64,000 nt of DNA from Diaporthe sp. PMI_573 (GCA_021399435.1 JAJTUP010000008.1:1240001-1304000), one strand, 5' to 3'; shown: positions 11,919-24,403, counted from the first letter of the stretch. The notes: generated by a model not told the origin, from the letters alone. Made by a program: numbers and translations.

Positions 11919-14900
11919 TCATGTCTCCACGGCCATGGCGTCATCATCTCCGTCTTGCTCAATGGTGAGTTCGAGCACACGCGCGTACTGCACGGTGAGC
12001 CGCTGCAACTCCCTGAACTTGCCTGTTGACGCACCAAAGTTAGCAGGTTGTGATGACCGCATATTGCAGACTCAGATACGAGAAGGTGGGAAAGCGGGAG
12101 GATTGGGAAGGGGGTTGGGATAAACTTACCCAGAATCATGACGACGCCCTTCAGCAGCTCCTTGCGGTCCCAGCCACAGATCTCGTCTCCCTTGGCAAAC
12201 CAGCCAAATCCCTCCTCCTTGTCGTCCTCGTCCTTTTCCTTCAGGATACCGCCCATCAGCCCGTTCAGCAGCTCTTCCACCTTGCCCCTGAGCGCCTCTG
12301 CCCCGATCCGCTTGGCGTACATGAACAGGTACAACCTGAACTCTTCTCTGGCGCCGAGCTGCAGGGCACCCGCGATGCGATTCTCGAGGTGAGCAATGCT
12401 GACACTGCTCTCGAAGCCTTCGAATCCTTCCTTGGACAGCAAGGTTTTGATAAGTCGTTGCAGCGCGTACGCGCGGCCCTTGAGCAGGAACTCCGTAGTC
12501 GTATGCCGCTCTAGGTATGGTATTATTCCCGCCGACACGCTGACGCCCTCGTCCTTCTTTTCCTTTGGCTTGGACACCGGCCCGACGGCCGTCGACTGCA
12601 AGGCGCTGACGGAGCTGTCATTGCTGTTCCAGTATTGAGAGCCCACTGCAAACCATGACTCTGAAAGGCGCTGCCATGTGTACATCTCACGAGCGTAGTA
12701 GAAACCGTCGCCGTTGGTCAATGTCACGACAATATGACCTGTTGAGTTGAGGTGTGCGGATGTGACCCCCGGCCCCGGTGTCGCCGCGTGTTGTTGTAGA
12801 GAGTGGATGGCAAGGCCGAGGATGGGGCCCAGCGAAACAGGTGGGTGTGGCGAATTCATGTTCTTAACGTTCCAGACATACGCCAGACCACAGGCTGTGA
12901 TGCACAGAAGCCAGTGTCCTCGACTCTCAAGTACGACAGGCTGTGACTCGAGGATCATAGCGTTGATGAGGCGGCGACCCGCGGGCGTCCATGCATACAC
13001 GCTTCCGTCTTCGCAGGCCACCGACCAAAAGTGTTTGGTCCCAGTTACAAGCAAAACTGCTTGGGGCAGGAAGTCCTGCCACAATGCGGTGCCCCTCTTG
13101 GAAGCAGTGACATGCGAGGGATCTCTTGGCTGCGCTGGATTCCTGGCCTCGAATATTATGTTCTCAGGCACCTTGGAAGCTTCCTCCAGATTGGTCTCGT
13201 CCTGCAGTACTCCCCTTTCCAGTGGTCGAAGTATATGTGAACGTACTTTTGGAACCGCGAGCCTCACCTGAGAAACTGAAAGAGCCGGGCTCATTACCGC
13301 AGGCCGTATAAACTCGGGCGTCGGTACAATGCCGTGTTGTGGTGGTTGCAACGTCGCAGGTTCTACACCATCAATGCCGTTGGCCATGATGGGCGTTGGA
13401 CCTGCTAACCGTTTCGGGGCGTGCTCCTCATCTTCCTCCCCTTCGATTGCGACGGCTTTCCGCTTGTTACCCAAGAGCATTGCCGCGATGCCGCCCGGCG
13501 GTAAGCCATCAAACGGTTTCGTCATGTCCATGATGGTCTGTGGTGTGTCGTCCCGTGCTGCTATAGTCTTGGACCCGATAAGCTGTGTTTGTGGTAACGA
13601 AGACGTGCCAGTGCCTGAAGAAGATATCAGTAGTGGCGCAACTCGTTTCTTTCCGTCCTTCGTTATAGTGACGCGTGACTTCAGCTCCTTGATCCTCTCT
13701 GCAGTCTTGTCGGCCTCTGCAGGCTTCTCCTTCTCCTTTTCCTTGTTGTTCTCCGCCGTTTCAGAATTCCCGTTTGTAGACACCCCGTTAGGCGCTGGCG
13801 GCGGCTCTCTGTTGGCTGGCTGGAAGTCACCCATCAGGGCGCCCATTCTTGACTCGGCGCCTCGCAGCTCGCCGGCTTTGCTGTGATTTTCGAGCGCCAG
13901 GCCATCCACATCTTCTGCAATGCCCATGGCCTTCCTTCCACCGCCATATTTCTGGAGGGCCTTGTCATTCTCCTCTGCCGTTGCAACCCAACCAAGTTCG
14001 CCCGTATTGAACTTGACCGACACAATACCGCCGTCCAAACTACAAGCGAATAGACTTTGGCCATCGGGTGACCAAGAAAGGTCAGATATGGACTTGGAGG
14101 CGAGATCCTGCATAATCACCAGTGGCCGGGAGGTGTTTGTGTTCCATATGCTGAGTGTGCGGTCTTGCCCGGCCGAAGCAATGACCGTCACCAAGTTGCC
14201 AGCTCCTGAGCCGTTTGTTGAGCCATCCGCGGCGGGTGGCTGGGTGTAGAACAAGCGCGGCGAGAACATGCAGACCTCAGTGGGGCCCTCATGGCCGATC
14301 AGGTTGATCTCACTGTCCCATCTCGTGCGCTCAATGATAGCTACCGAGCTAACAGGCCCGTTCACGGCGTTTGCCGCAGCAATGTGATTACCATCGGGGG
14401 ACCAGGAGCACCTCCTGAAGTACGTGGTCAAGGGCGAGCTCTTGAAAGGCGATGATATTGTCGTCTCCAAGACAAAGTTGTTGATCATGTCGTGGTGCGT
14501 CGCGTTTGGTCCCGGGGAGGTGAACCGGAAGATCTTGATTGTTCGATCGTCGCTCGCGGTGGCGAAATATTTGTTAGCCGGGTCGAAGGTAATGCCTTTG
14601 ACGTGGCTCTGGTGTACGGCCAGGGTCTTTAACTTCTCGAACGTGTGTCCTGACCAGATCACAATCTTGGAATCCAAGCCCACCGAGACCAGGAGCGAGT
14701 TGTCGTGGGACCAGGCAAGGTCCTGTACGTCGTTGTCATGGCCTACCAGGCGCTTGTAGGTCTTCCAGTTCTCGACCGGCGGAGGTTCATTGGTGCCTGT
14801 TCATGCGCAACCCATGTCAGCTCTAAGCCCAAACGCACGAGGTGATCCAGACGCGCATACCAAAGGTGGCCGCATGTGACGGAGGACTAGTGTCGAGGTG

Positions 14901-15324
14901 GTATATGCAGATGATCTTGTCGTCGGCGCCAGACGCAAGATAACGACCGTTTGGAGAGAATCGAACGGAGTGGATTGTGCCAAGGTGGTGGCTCATGTGG
15001 CAGAGTTGGCGCGGCTTCGAGTAGGAGGGATCGTCGGACTGGTATATCGACTCGGTGGACCAAACTCGGACGTGGCCATCTGCGTAGCGTCAGGATTGTA
15101 TCTCGGCGAGGAAGATCTAGGGGGGAATTGGGTGCGCGCGTACCACCGCCAGCCGTTGCAAGCCTCGAGCCGTCCGGGGAGACATGGCAGCTGTAAACCT
15201 CGAAGTCCTTCTGTTCGCCTGTCGCATGCAGCCAAAACGTCAGTATTCAGGGAATTGGACGCGTGTCTGCGTTCTGTGTGTCCTCACCGCTATGGCTCAG
15301 CCAGGAAGGCTTGATAAGTTGCAT
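11919..15324 (-). CDS. hir1: HIR1/HIRA histone chaperone (HIR complex subunit)
   Basis: Five exons (15324-15288, 15218-15144, 15079-14861, 14796-12130, 12022-11919) give 1033 aa. The N-terminus MQLIKPSWLSH and successive WD40 repeats (CHVSPDGSRLATAGGDGHV, SVRFSPNGRYLASGADDK, GITFDPANKYFATASDDR and others, about residues 15-380) form the propeller. The Asf1-binding HIRA B motif is visible at about residues 485-505 (RVTITKDGKKRVAPLL). The C-terminal half holds the Hira/TUP1-like domain (LPQAVLLVTGTKHFWSVAC, then TPAGRRLINAMI), and the protein ends in an acidic tail. HIR complexes deposit H3-H4 independently of replication and repress histone genes. Introns are 52-107 nt and resemble no other intron in the window. 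The final small exon encodes the conserved RELQRLTVQYARVLE helix. Confidence 0.95.
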
Positions 15325-16190
15325 TATTGGGGTGTTGCTAGGACTTTGGGCGGTGATGGGTTTGCATTGTCAGAGGTAGCAGGTAGAGATGTGATGTGAT
15401 GTTGCAGGTCTGAAATCGCGATTGCGCCGCGCTTGGATCGCGACCCTTGAAAGTGCCCAGGTTCCAAGCTGTGCCTGCCCGCAGCTTTGGTCAAAAGCAG
15501 AGCTGCCAGCACCAACCTGGAACTTTGGGAGCTCCAGTGGAACCTTGGGAGCTCCCGCCCGCCTGTGCCACCCCGATTGGCTCGGCAGGGACCAGCTGCA
15601 GCCTGTGGTTTTGGAGCTGCGTGCTGAGCTTATCATCGCTGTTCTGCTATGTATCACAAACACGCACGCTGTTTAGTACATGTATATGCATTCTGCTTTG
15701 GGCACCTGTGGCACACAAAACGTGCTCGTCATACTGTGCCGCTCAACGGGTCAAGATAAATTACAGCCGCACAAGTGGCCAAGGAAGTTGGCCTCTCGCT
15801 CAACGCATACAACTGCACGGTGTTCAAGGACCAAGGGACTTCCGAGATGGATTCCTTCAGACAAAGCAGGCTCCGCGTAGTCCCATAAAATCTGCGAGCA
15901 AGGTATCCTATACACAAAAGTGCTGCTGGGGCAAACTAAGAGAATACACCCCTCCCAAACGCGCCGCACCTCAAAAATTAGATACCAGAACCAGAACTGC
16001 CGTGTCCAACAAGCATTTGCTTTCGCAATGTCACAAAACCGAACCCAAGGAGAAAACCGGGCGTGCAATACAGAGGGCAGACACGGTGTCTCCACGCTTC
16101 CAAATATGACCATGATAAAGTGACGGGCAACAAAAATGGAGGGGAAGATGATGCTGCATGTATACGACGACTCATGGTGCAAGTGCTCAT
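15325..16190. other. hir1 upstream region and 3' flank of the H1-like gene
   Basis: Non-coding as far as I can see. It holds an imperfect 17-bp direct repeat (15519-15535 and 15539-15555) built around GGGAGCTCC, listed separately. Confidence 0.5.
15519..15555. repeat. Imperfect 17-bp direct repeat with palindromic core, upstream of hir1
   Basis: GGAACTTTGGGAGCTCC at 15519-15535 is followed by GGAACCTTGGGAGCTCC at 15539-15555, a 20-bp period. The second copy extends into the perfect 10-bp palindrome GGGAGCTCCC. It lies about 200 bp upstream of the hir1 ATG, where a pair of dimeric regulator sites would be plausible; that role is inference. Confidence 0.45.
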
Positions 16191-16695
16191 TTATTTGGCA
16201 ACGGTGGCCTTCTTTGTTTTAGGGGCCTTTGTCTTCTGTGTGTGCTGTCAGTATTGAGCGGGGCACAGAGCAGACGACAAATGTGAACGAGGCAAACATA
16301 CCGTCGCGGTCTTCTTGGGGAGGGCAGCCTTGACCTTGGCCTCGCCCTTCTTGACAGCAGCCTTGACCTACGCCACCTTGTCAGCATGTAATTTCAAAAC
16401 AACGGCGTCTCAGACACGGAGAGAATAAACAAAGACCCGGCACGACCCGAGCGGATCAGGTGAAGGAGGCGGCGGGTGGGGTCATCCGCCGGGGCGCCGG
16501 CATCCCACAGCGACGTACCTTCTTCACAACACTGCTCTCCTTCTTGGTCGCAGGCGTCTTCTTGGTGACACCCGTGGGCTTCGCGCCGGCCTTCTTGGTC
16601 GCAGGCTTCCTCTTGATAGTAGGGGCCGTGTCGACCTGCTGGAAGACGCGCGGCTTGGAGCTGCCAGTCGCAGATCGTGTGCCCTCTCGTGCCAT
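16191..16695 (-). CDS. Small lysine/alanine-rich basic protein resembling a histone H1 tail
   Basis: Three exons (16695-16519, 16367-16302, 16235-16191), all joined in phase 0, give 95 aa. The protein starts MAREGTRSATG and is dominated by KK, TKK and AK motifs (IKRKPATKKAGAKP, VKAAVKKGEAKVKAAL, KTKKATVAK), like the C-terminal tail of linker histones. It lacks the H1 winged-helix domain, so it is not a normal H1. A DNA- or RNA-binding role in the nucleus or nucleolus is inferred from composition only. It sits head to tail with hir1 on the same strand, separated by 866 bp, and has a long (about 2.4 kb) upstream spacer. Confidence 0.7.
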
Positions 16696-19121
16696 TGCGA
16701 CTGATTTCAGATGAGTTCTGCCGCGGAGGCGCGTCAGCAATGAGATCCAGGTTCGTTAATAAGAAGAGGCAGAAAGGAAGGCAGGCGCGGGCGGAATATG
16801 CCCACGAGGCATGGCACCGCCGCCGTGCGACAGCGGGAAAAGCTGTGGCGCTGTGATGCGACTCAGATGCGACAGGCGCGGTCGCGCGTGCGGAGACGCG
16901 GTATTGCATAGCTTACCTGTGTGGGATTCGTCGGGGGACGCGGGATAAAAATATGATTATTGGAAATGGGACTGCTTCGCGACAACGAATTCGAGCTTTG
17001 CGATGGGACAATCGAGTGGTGTGTTGAGGGAGGAAGAAAAAAGATGAACAGGAGAAGAGAGGAGACGGACAGTTGCGGTGCGGGTGCGGGTGCGGATGCG
17101 AAACGAGGGAAAACAACTCGACCCTTCCAAGGCTTGCCAAAATCGGGTTGGGCAGGAGCGGGTGACTGATTGGAGGGGGGGTGGCCAGGCTCCTTGCTCT
17201 CTCCTCCAGCTGGTTCACCTGGGCACCTCGTTGGGCTATCATGGCCCTGGCAAGCAACTACCTGGCCGAGAGTTGCAAGCAGCACACCATCTACAGACGC
17301 GACTAATAATCACAACTGACGACTAATCAACCAGCCTACCTAGGTACCCAAGGAGTGAGTGACTGGGCGCTTGAGCCCGTACCACTTTACATGGTTAATA
17401 AACCATAAGCTGGAAGCAGGACTGAAGAAGAATCTAAAGTGTTGGTTGGCTGGGCGTGGTTTCGACAGCTTTCTCGCCGCTGTGCACCGCGTCGCCTCCG
17501 TCCTCCCTGTTCTGTTGTTTATTTCTCCTTTTCTCTCCACTCTAGTTGTGTGTGGGTGTGTGTGTGTGGGTGTAAGTGCGGCGTTGTGCTCACCAAGATT
17601 ATCCGCTTGCCATCAAATTCCGGATATTTTTGGCTGCGGCCCAGCCGTGCAATCCCCCAATGCAGACCGTGCCCCAGGCCTTCTGGCGTTCCAGGTCAAC
17701 TGGCGAGCTGTTCGAGTGGTGCTCCGGCGTTCTCGTCTCACATCCTTGCTCCTCCCAAGCGGGCTCCTCGAGCCCTGCGCGCCTCACGCCAGGTTTGTTA
17801 TTTTATTACTTGCACCGCGATGTGTGTTCCTCTCTCCTGTCTCTCGGTTTTGCCATTTGCGTATGCCAACAGGGTGCGCTCGCCAACTGCCGCTCGTCGC
17901 CAGATCCGGCTATCCTGCCCCTGGCCCTGTAGGATCCTGTACACAGTAGTCTCTGACGTGTCTACCGGACATGTTCGTGTCTGCCTGCCACTTCAGAAAA
18001 CAACGGATGATATTTCTGTAGCCTGTGCCAACCACAGAGTCACCGCTTTTCATAATCTCTGGTTCTACGAGCTTCACAACTGAGGCTAATGAAGACGTTC
18101 GTTCCCGTTATGTGGCGCTGTCTTGCCAAGGTTGTATTCGAGTCATCACATGAGATTTGGAGGTCGCATTCGCTCCTTGACGACTTCGTGAAAATAGAGA
18201 GACAGAACAGCCGTGGATATGGTCCAAAGCAACGACATCGGCCTCTGTTTATTTCTGTTTTGAACCAGTCCACTCATTATGTTATGCTAAGCACTAAAGC
18301 CTACTTATGTACGTGCGCCAATCCAGAACCGTGTCATCGAGTACCAGCTGGCCACGTTGATTGCCGTGTAAACACAGAGCAAGCGATGTTTGGCATGCCC
18401 CGCCGGAGGGACCAGACGGAGGGAGGCCCTGATCAAGCCTGCGCCGTGAAGTTAGCGGATGCGCCCCAAGCGCCGCTTACAAGCCTGGAAGGCAAACCAC
18501 CCTCCTCCCCTCGTCCGGCGGAAATGTCGTCTCTCTCGCCAGCCACAACACATGTGCAAAAGGGCAACGTTTTTCTTCTTCTCCTTTTTTTTTTGTTTTG
18601 TTTTGTTGAGGAACGAAATGGCGAGCTGCGGAACTGTTCCCGCCCCACCGGGCTGACCTGCGGCGTGTGCAACCAGATAAGGTAGCCTTCTCCTACCTGG
18701 TACAGCGGTAAGTGTAAAACAGGCCAGGTCCTGACCCGACCGATTGGTTCGGCGCGGCTCGCTGTCTAGAAGAGGCGGCTCACTGCCGGATAAGGCCAGT
18801 CCCCGTTGGCTGGGGAGCGGCGGAGGGGCGGACTTCAGGGACGCACTTGTGTCTTACATATACCAGGCAGCGCCCGGCTATTGTGGCAAAAAGGAGCAGG
18901 ATTAGATAGGTATTGGCATTTTCCATATCTTGTGCATTCTATAATTGAGCGGGCCCCCGCTATCCTGGCCAAAAATGGAACCAAACACCTCCAACCCACC
19001 GGGGTATGAATCCATCCAGAAAACGCCATACTTCATGTTTGTGAAAAGAGTCGAAAGATGCCGCGCCAAAGGCAAGAAAGACGAAGCCAGATCCGGACAA
19101 GATAACAGCGACGAAGTTTTC
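16696..19121. other. Long intergenic region with simple repeats
   Basis: Upstream region of the H1-like gene. It contains a TGCGGG-type hexamer repeat (about 17074-17100), a GT-rich microsatellite (about 17545-17575) and a T-rich tract (about 18580-18606). Open frames here lack motifs or are made by low-complexity sequence. No gene supported. Confidence 0.45.
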
Positions 19122-20711
19122 CTAACTGGGGAAGTCGAGCCTCTGGCCGGGCGGCATGGGCAGATTTTCCCAGTTCACGTCGCCCTTCCGCGCCTCGGCC
19201 TGGATGACCTGCGTCTCCCGCACCGCGCAGAACATGCCGCTCCGGCCCGTGCGGTTGACCAGCTCCCAGTCGTTCTCGTCGACGCTCCACCGCTCCTCGA
19301 CGAACGGCTGGCCCTCGCGCACCTCGCGGTACGGGTTGTTCCGGGGCAGGCCCGCGAAGTATGATATTATGCGGTGCGGGATGTTCAACAGTCTCTCCCA
19401 CCGCTTGATGACCGCCAACCACTTGAGCGTCGACTCTTCGTAGGCGACGCGCACGTACGGGTTGACGAAGACGCCCTGCTCGGCCGCGTTGTCCTTGCGC
19501 GCTGCCGTCGAGACGTCGGCCAGGAACAGGCAGCACTCGCACGCGTCGAAGAAGATCTCGGGCTCGTAACGGAACCGCACCGGAGATTCGACCGGTGTCG
19601 GGCTGTTGGGGTTGATCTTGTGGGCGCCGATGGCCTGGAAGTTCGGGTTTGGCAGGGTCTCGTTCAGGTTCTGCACGTATTTGGCCTGCATGGCGACCAT
19701 CCCACTCCAGCAAGAACTGACCGGGACCGCGTCGCTCTGCGCAACCATGGCCGCCCTCGAAGTCCCGTTTCCTGCCGTTGAGAAGATTGGGAAGACTGGC
19801 ACTCCATTAGAGTACCCCTCCGCATCTCTCTGGGCGTACAGGTCATAGAACAAGAATGGGTTCTTGTAGTCGAGGGCGCATGCGGACAGGTACTGGGCGC
19901 GGCCGTCCGGGCCGAGGTTCGTGTTGAATAGGAGCTGCACCGCATCGATCGGGTGGAAGGAAATGTCGTTCAGGAACAGGACCTTGTCAAACTCGACCAC
20001 GCCGGTCTCCTCCCTGGTGAACCTGTCCAGCGGCCTCAACGCGCGGTTCCGTATCTCGGACAGGTACGAGAGCCTCTTCATCCGCTCGGTGCCGTCCGGC
20101 ATGGTAACGTTTTCAAAACCCGTCAGCGGCACGTGCTCCTCGAAAACGATCTCGTGCGCGCATGGCACCTTGCTCTTGAATTCCTGCAGCGCGGCCTCGC
20201 CGCCCGGGCTGTCGTTCTCGTAGATGCTCAGGAACGTGTGCTCGGGTCCCAGCAAGTGTATCAGCTCCAGCACCGTGTCGCCCCAGCGTCCTCCTGCCAG
20301 GTGCCCTTCTTTGTCATAGAGGCTGACGGATATAAATATTTTCTCGTGGAAGGGGTTCGCACAGCCGGGCCGTGCGGAGGGGTCCTGACATCGTGCCTGC
20401 AGCTCGCTGTAGTGTGGGGGTGGTCGTGTATAGGAGGGTGCGAGGATCGGGGTAGCGGCGAAGAGGACGACGATGAGTATGACGAGTATCTTGAGGGTCG
20501 CGAGCAGCGATTGTACGGGGTGTCGAAGGACGCTGCGTCGGAAAACGCGTGGCCGTGATCGCAGCCATTTCTTCATTCGTTGGGGCACCCGCCGGGGCGA
20601 GCTGGGCCTCTTGAGGAGGATTTCGTCGAAGGCATCGTCGCTTGATTTCCCGTCATAGGAGGCATCTTCCAGGAAGGCGATGCGCTCCTCGTCTGATAGC
20701 CTGGCACTCAT
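19122..20711 (-). CDS. CMT1/CAP59-type alpha-1,3-mannosyltransferase (GT69)
   Basis: Single exon, 529 aa, from an ATG at 20711 (the frame is open further upstream but has no ATG). Type II membrane topology: a basic cytosolic N-terminus, then a membrane anchor at about residues 68-92 (LLATLKILVILIVVLFAATP), then the luminal catalytic domain. Family signatures of CAP59_mtransfer are clear: EIRNRALRPLD, KVLFLNDISFHPIDAVQLL with its acidic motif, LSACALDYKNPFLFYDLYAQRD, SCWSGMVAMQAKYV, and RYEPEIFFDACECCLFLAD. The first characterised members are Cryptococcus mannosyltransferases that use GDP-mannose in the Golgi; in ascomycetes a role in cell-wall or glycoprotein glycan synthesis is expected. No introns. 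Confidence 0.92.
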   Translation of the reverse strand: MSARLSDEERIAFLEDASYDGKSSDDAFDEILLKRPSSPRRVPQRMKKWLRSRPRVFRRSVLRHPVQSLLATLKILVILIVVLFAATPILAPSYTRPPPHYSELQARCQDPSARPGCANPFHEKIFISVSLYDKEGHLAGGRWGDTVLELIHLLGPEHTFLSIYENDSPGGEAALQEFKSKVPCAHEIVFEEHVPLTGFENVTMPDGTERMKRLSYLSEIRNRALRPLDRFTREETGVVEFDKVLFLNDISFHPIDAVQLLFNTNLGPDGRAQYLSACALDYKNPFLFYDLYAQRDAEGYSNGVPVFPIFSTAGNGTSRAAMVAQSDAVPVSSCWSGMVAMQAKYVQNLNETLPNPNFQAIGAHKINPNSPTPVESPVRFRYEPEIFFDACECCLFLADVSTAARKDNAAEQGVFVNPYVRVAYEESTLKWLAVIKRWERLLNIPHRIISYFAGLPRNNPYREVREGQPFVEERWSVDENDWELVNRTGRSGMFCAVRETQVIQAEARKGDVNWENLPMPPGQRLDFPS

Positions 20712-22419
20712 GACGGTGGGGCGCTGACGCCGCGAGAAGGGCAAACGGTCCACGATGGACGATGGTGACTCAATTGAATGCCTTGAGGATGGAAATTGGA
20801 AAGGAGAGCTAAGGGGCAGGGGGGCTGTTGAAGAAACAGAAGCACCATTACGACGCCAAGGACGAAACAAAAGTAGCGTGGTGGTGTAGAACTAAGCTAA
20901 TCCGAGCAAGGTTCCGGACCACGAGAAGGGCAAGGCGCAACGCGGCGGTCTGAGGGCGAGCGAGCGACGAAAAAGGAGGGCAGGCCGCGACAGTCCTGAC
21001 GGGAGCCGTGAGTAAATGTTTCGGCGGCGGTGTTGGTCCCAAGGATCCCCCATGTGGAGTCGACGACGATGCTGATTGCACGGCTCGCACAGGCAGAAAT
21101 TGGTGGTCCCAGATTTAATGTGCATTATTAGGCACTCCAAGCCCAGCTGGGCATGAGCTGGCTGTGCTGGGGGGAGCCCCAAGGCCCACCCCGGACCTGC
21201 ATGTGGCTGCTGGCATATGCATCCGCTGCCATGCTTACGGGTAACGGCTCGAACGGTACGGTGAGCAGGTTGGACGGGCAGATGAGCATTGGGCAGGCGG
21301 GCAGGCACTCCCAGACTCCCAGGAGTTGGATGGGTGGGTCCGGCAGTGCATGCACCTAGCTCCCTGCCGCCTCGCGGGATGACGCGCAAGCCCAGCACTA
21401 TGGTTACAGTCTCGCAGGTTGGGGCCCTTTGGGGGGGACGGGAACGCATTGCGCACTCCTTCACCTGCCGAGCCCCGACGGCCGATGGCGTTGGCTTGGT
21501 ACATATGTTTGATTCCTGAATCCTGCTGGCTGCTCCTCAGCCCCCTACACAGTAAGCGTCATGTCAGGCTGTCACGGAACTCCAAACGAGGCATCAAAAT
21601 GTGACAGCCGCTGCTGTGCTTGCGCAACCGGTTCGACAAAACGGCCACCCAACGTCTCACGTTCAACGTACCCAGGGTAGTCGGCTAATCCAACGGTCAC
21701 CAGGAACTTGGGTGACGTAGAAGCGGCTGCCGTCTTTGTTCCTCCTAGCGTCAAGTCGCCAAGACTCGCCAAGACTGCCAGAACAGTTCAGAATTCACAC
21801 TAAAACAGTACCACAGTAGATCGACGCCGGCTCCCATTGCCGCACATCGTTGGACAAGAACTACTGCACTATGCCTCCTCGCATCTTGAAACGCGCGGCC
21901 GGGTCGTAGCCGTCGCCCAGTCTTGAGTGGTGTCGTCCGAGCTCGCCTCAATTACACTTCATGAACGCATTGCGCCCCGCCTGCTACGTTGACCAACCTG
22001 GGGAATGATGGCTGTACAATTGTGATTTGTTTCGTTCACTGCGAACCATTTCTGCCCTTGGGCGACACAGTAGCAACCACCGCCACCTCAACAATTTGCT
22101 CGTGCACGGCGAATCAAACCGGCCACTCACACCAAAACTTATCTGTTTTCCTCGCACAATCACCTGTCTTACTGAAAACTGCCTCGCCTTTGCCCGCCCG
22201 ACGCACGTCTTCCACATTCGTTGAGTCCTGCCGTGTACATAATCGCACAGCCATCCGTCGTCGCGGTACTGTCTTCCCGTCGCCTAGTGCTTACATTCAT
22301 GCGTCACGTCAGGCGGGAAAATTGTGTCTGAATCTGGAATTGATTAGCACAAACTCGGTGAGCCCAAACAAGAAGGATCGTGTAAAAACTTACTACAAGA
22401 GGTGGTCGTACGCTGCGGC
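20712..22419. other. Intergenic region (1.7 kb)
   Basis: Promoter side of the GT69 gene and 3' side of the MIF4G-like gene. Short overlapping open frames occur on both strands, without start context or motifs. Nothing else seen. Confidence 0.45.
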
Positions 22420-24403
22420 TCACTTCTTCTTCCTTATCGCCTCCTCAACCTGGTCCATCACCTTCGTCTGCTTGGACTTCCAACCTGAGCTCCTCAGACT
22501 CAGCAGCTCTTGTCCCAGCTCTTTGACGGGCTCTGGGGTTTTCTTCTTGTTCACAAGACCCGCTATCCGCTTGAAGTGGTCGTCCATGTCGCTCGTGTCG
22601 CTCTTCGAGTCAAGCATGGGGCCGGTGGTCCTGAGCAGCTTGTACATAGCCATGAATTGGTTTCTGTTCAGGGTGGGGCCCCACTGTGCCCGGATGAAGG
22701 TGTGAACGTGTTCTGCGTAGAAGACCCCGAACTTGGCAAGCTCACCAATGAAGCGCGATAGGCCCAATGCGAAGTTCTCAACACTGATGTCGTTGCGTTC
22801 ATGCTTGCCATCCTCCCAGTCTCTCGAGCACATGTCAAGCAGATATCCCGTTACAGGCCCTTCGCCATCGAATCTGGTCCCGCGTTGCTTGCTGGCAATG
22901 ATGTCCCGTATCTTAGCCGGCGTACGGGCCTGTATTTCTTTCGCTAGACGAGCGTGGAGCCTGGCACGACTGTTATCGTGACAGGCCATCGCTTTAATGA
23001 GGTCGAGGGCCTGGCGGAAGTTCTTGCAGTCATTGTCTGTCTTTTGCTTGAAGGCCACAACGAGGAGCTCGGGCAGATAAATGTCAAAATTATTCTTGAT
23101 CTTGTCGAGCGCTGTCGTCACCTTTGAGGAGACGATGTCACGGTTAAACCAGTCTTCGGAGACGGTACTAACTGCGTTGAGCTTTACACCCGCTGGTGTC
23201 GCAATTGTCTTCGCAGATGGTTCAGCAGGGGCACCGGAATTCGTGAGTTTGCCACTTGCGGATTTCTTTGTCTTCTTCGAAGTTTGGTCGACCAACTGGT
23301 CCTCGTCTGGCCCAAACCTGGGACGTTCACCTCGAACGAGGCTCCGTACACAATTTTTCAGGTCGTTCGCGACTTTCTTGATCGCATCGTCCTCGATGCC
23401 CTCTTGAGCCAATTGGCCGCCAATTTGGCTCCATACTGAGATTTTCTGAGGCCCAGGACTGTGGATGGCTTTGTCGCTGCAAATGTTCCCGCACTCATCG
23501 GCAGTGGTAAAGGTCTCGGTGGTAGACTGGCCTTCACTCGCAGGTGACATGGCTGCTGCCAGTGTTCTTGCAGCTTCAAACTCTCCTCGGAAGAAGTTCC
23601 AACCCTCGAACATGGACTCGGCCCACTCGCACAGCTTCTGTATTCTCGTATGGTAGTCCGTTTGTCCGTCCTCGATGAGCGCCTGGAGTTCTTGTGCGAG
23701 ATGAGACAGCACCCCCGCAAGTCTGTTAAAAGGGTTGCTGATCTCCCCCAGGACGAAAGCCCGCTCTTCATCGCTGAGCTTCCACTCGGTCTCCGCGCAG
23801 GTTCCATAGTACCCGCAGGTCTTCTCCAGCTCATGTAGATATGCGGCCAAAAGACTCAAGCCGGGACTGTAGGTTGGATCCGGCTCGTGTTCGTCGAGTT
23901 CGTTGGGATGGACTGCGCGCAGCATGGTGAGCAGGGAAGAAAGAAGGGCCTTGACCTGCTGTTGGAGGTCCTGAAATTGGGGGATCCCATCGAGATGGTG
24001 GATCAGCTCTGCACAGCGCGTGATGCAGACGCTGAGTGGCTTTGACCGAACCAAGAAAGTCATGCTGTGGACCTGGTTTCCCGACGTGACGCACCGACTC
24101 GATGCAGACGTGACTGGTCGGAAACCTCTCGAGGCTAAGATTGGAGAGGTCAGTCGCAGGAGCCCGGCCGATGTCATCAATCTGTTGTCTTGACCTTCGC
24201 TGCACCTTGAGAATGGAGCAGTTTACCTCTGTCTCGTTCAAGAAACTCCAGACTCGATGTGTGTCTACCTGTCGAGGAATGAGTGCGAGAATGGTGAAGT
24301 TTTGTTGTTCTTGGACGATGATGACGCGTCGCGAGTGCGATGAGGGTGTACCTAGGCAGGGAGTAGAACATCCTCCCACAAGCAATGCAGGAAAGGAGCC
24401 CAT
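22420..24403 (-). CDS. MIF4G-like domain protein (eIF4G middle-domain fold)
   Basis: A continuous frame from 24177 to 22420 encodes 585 aa. The C-terminal 250 residues read as a MIF4G-type HEAT repeat array: VTTALDKIKNNFDIYLPELL, ARLAKEIQARTPAKIRDIIA, LSRFIGELAKFGVFYAEHV, MYKLLRTTGPMLD, and DDHFKRIAGLV. This is the fold that binds eIF4A-type helicases in eIF4G, CWC22 and UPF2. It is far shorter than eIF4G, so a translation- or RNA-linked scaffold is inferred. The 5' end is uncertain. Another coding-like frame begins at an ATG at 24403 (MGSFPALLVGG, then RRVIIVQEQQNFTILALIP) and could be spliced into the main frame by a phase-1 intron of about 67 nt (donor after GGGAAACCAG, acceptor at TGTGCAG). 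I therefore extend the gene to 24403; the conservative start is 24177. Confidence 0.7.

Noticed and set aside
17359..18083. Long overlapping plus-strand open frames with hydrophobic stretches
   Set aside because: They are produced by C/T- and GT-rich low-complexity sequence upstream of the H1-like gene; no family motif or sensible start.
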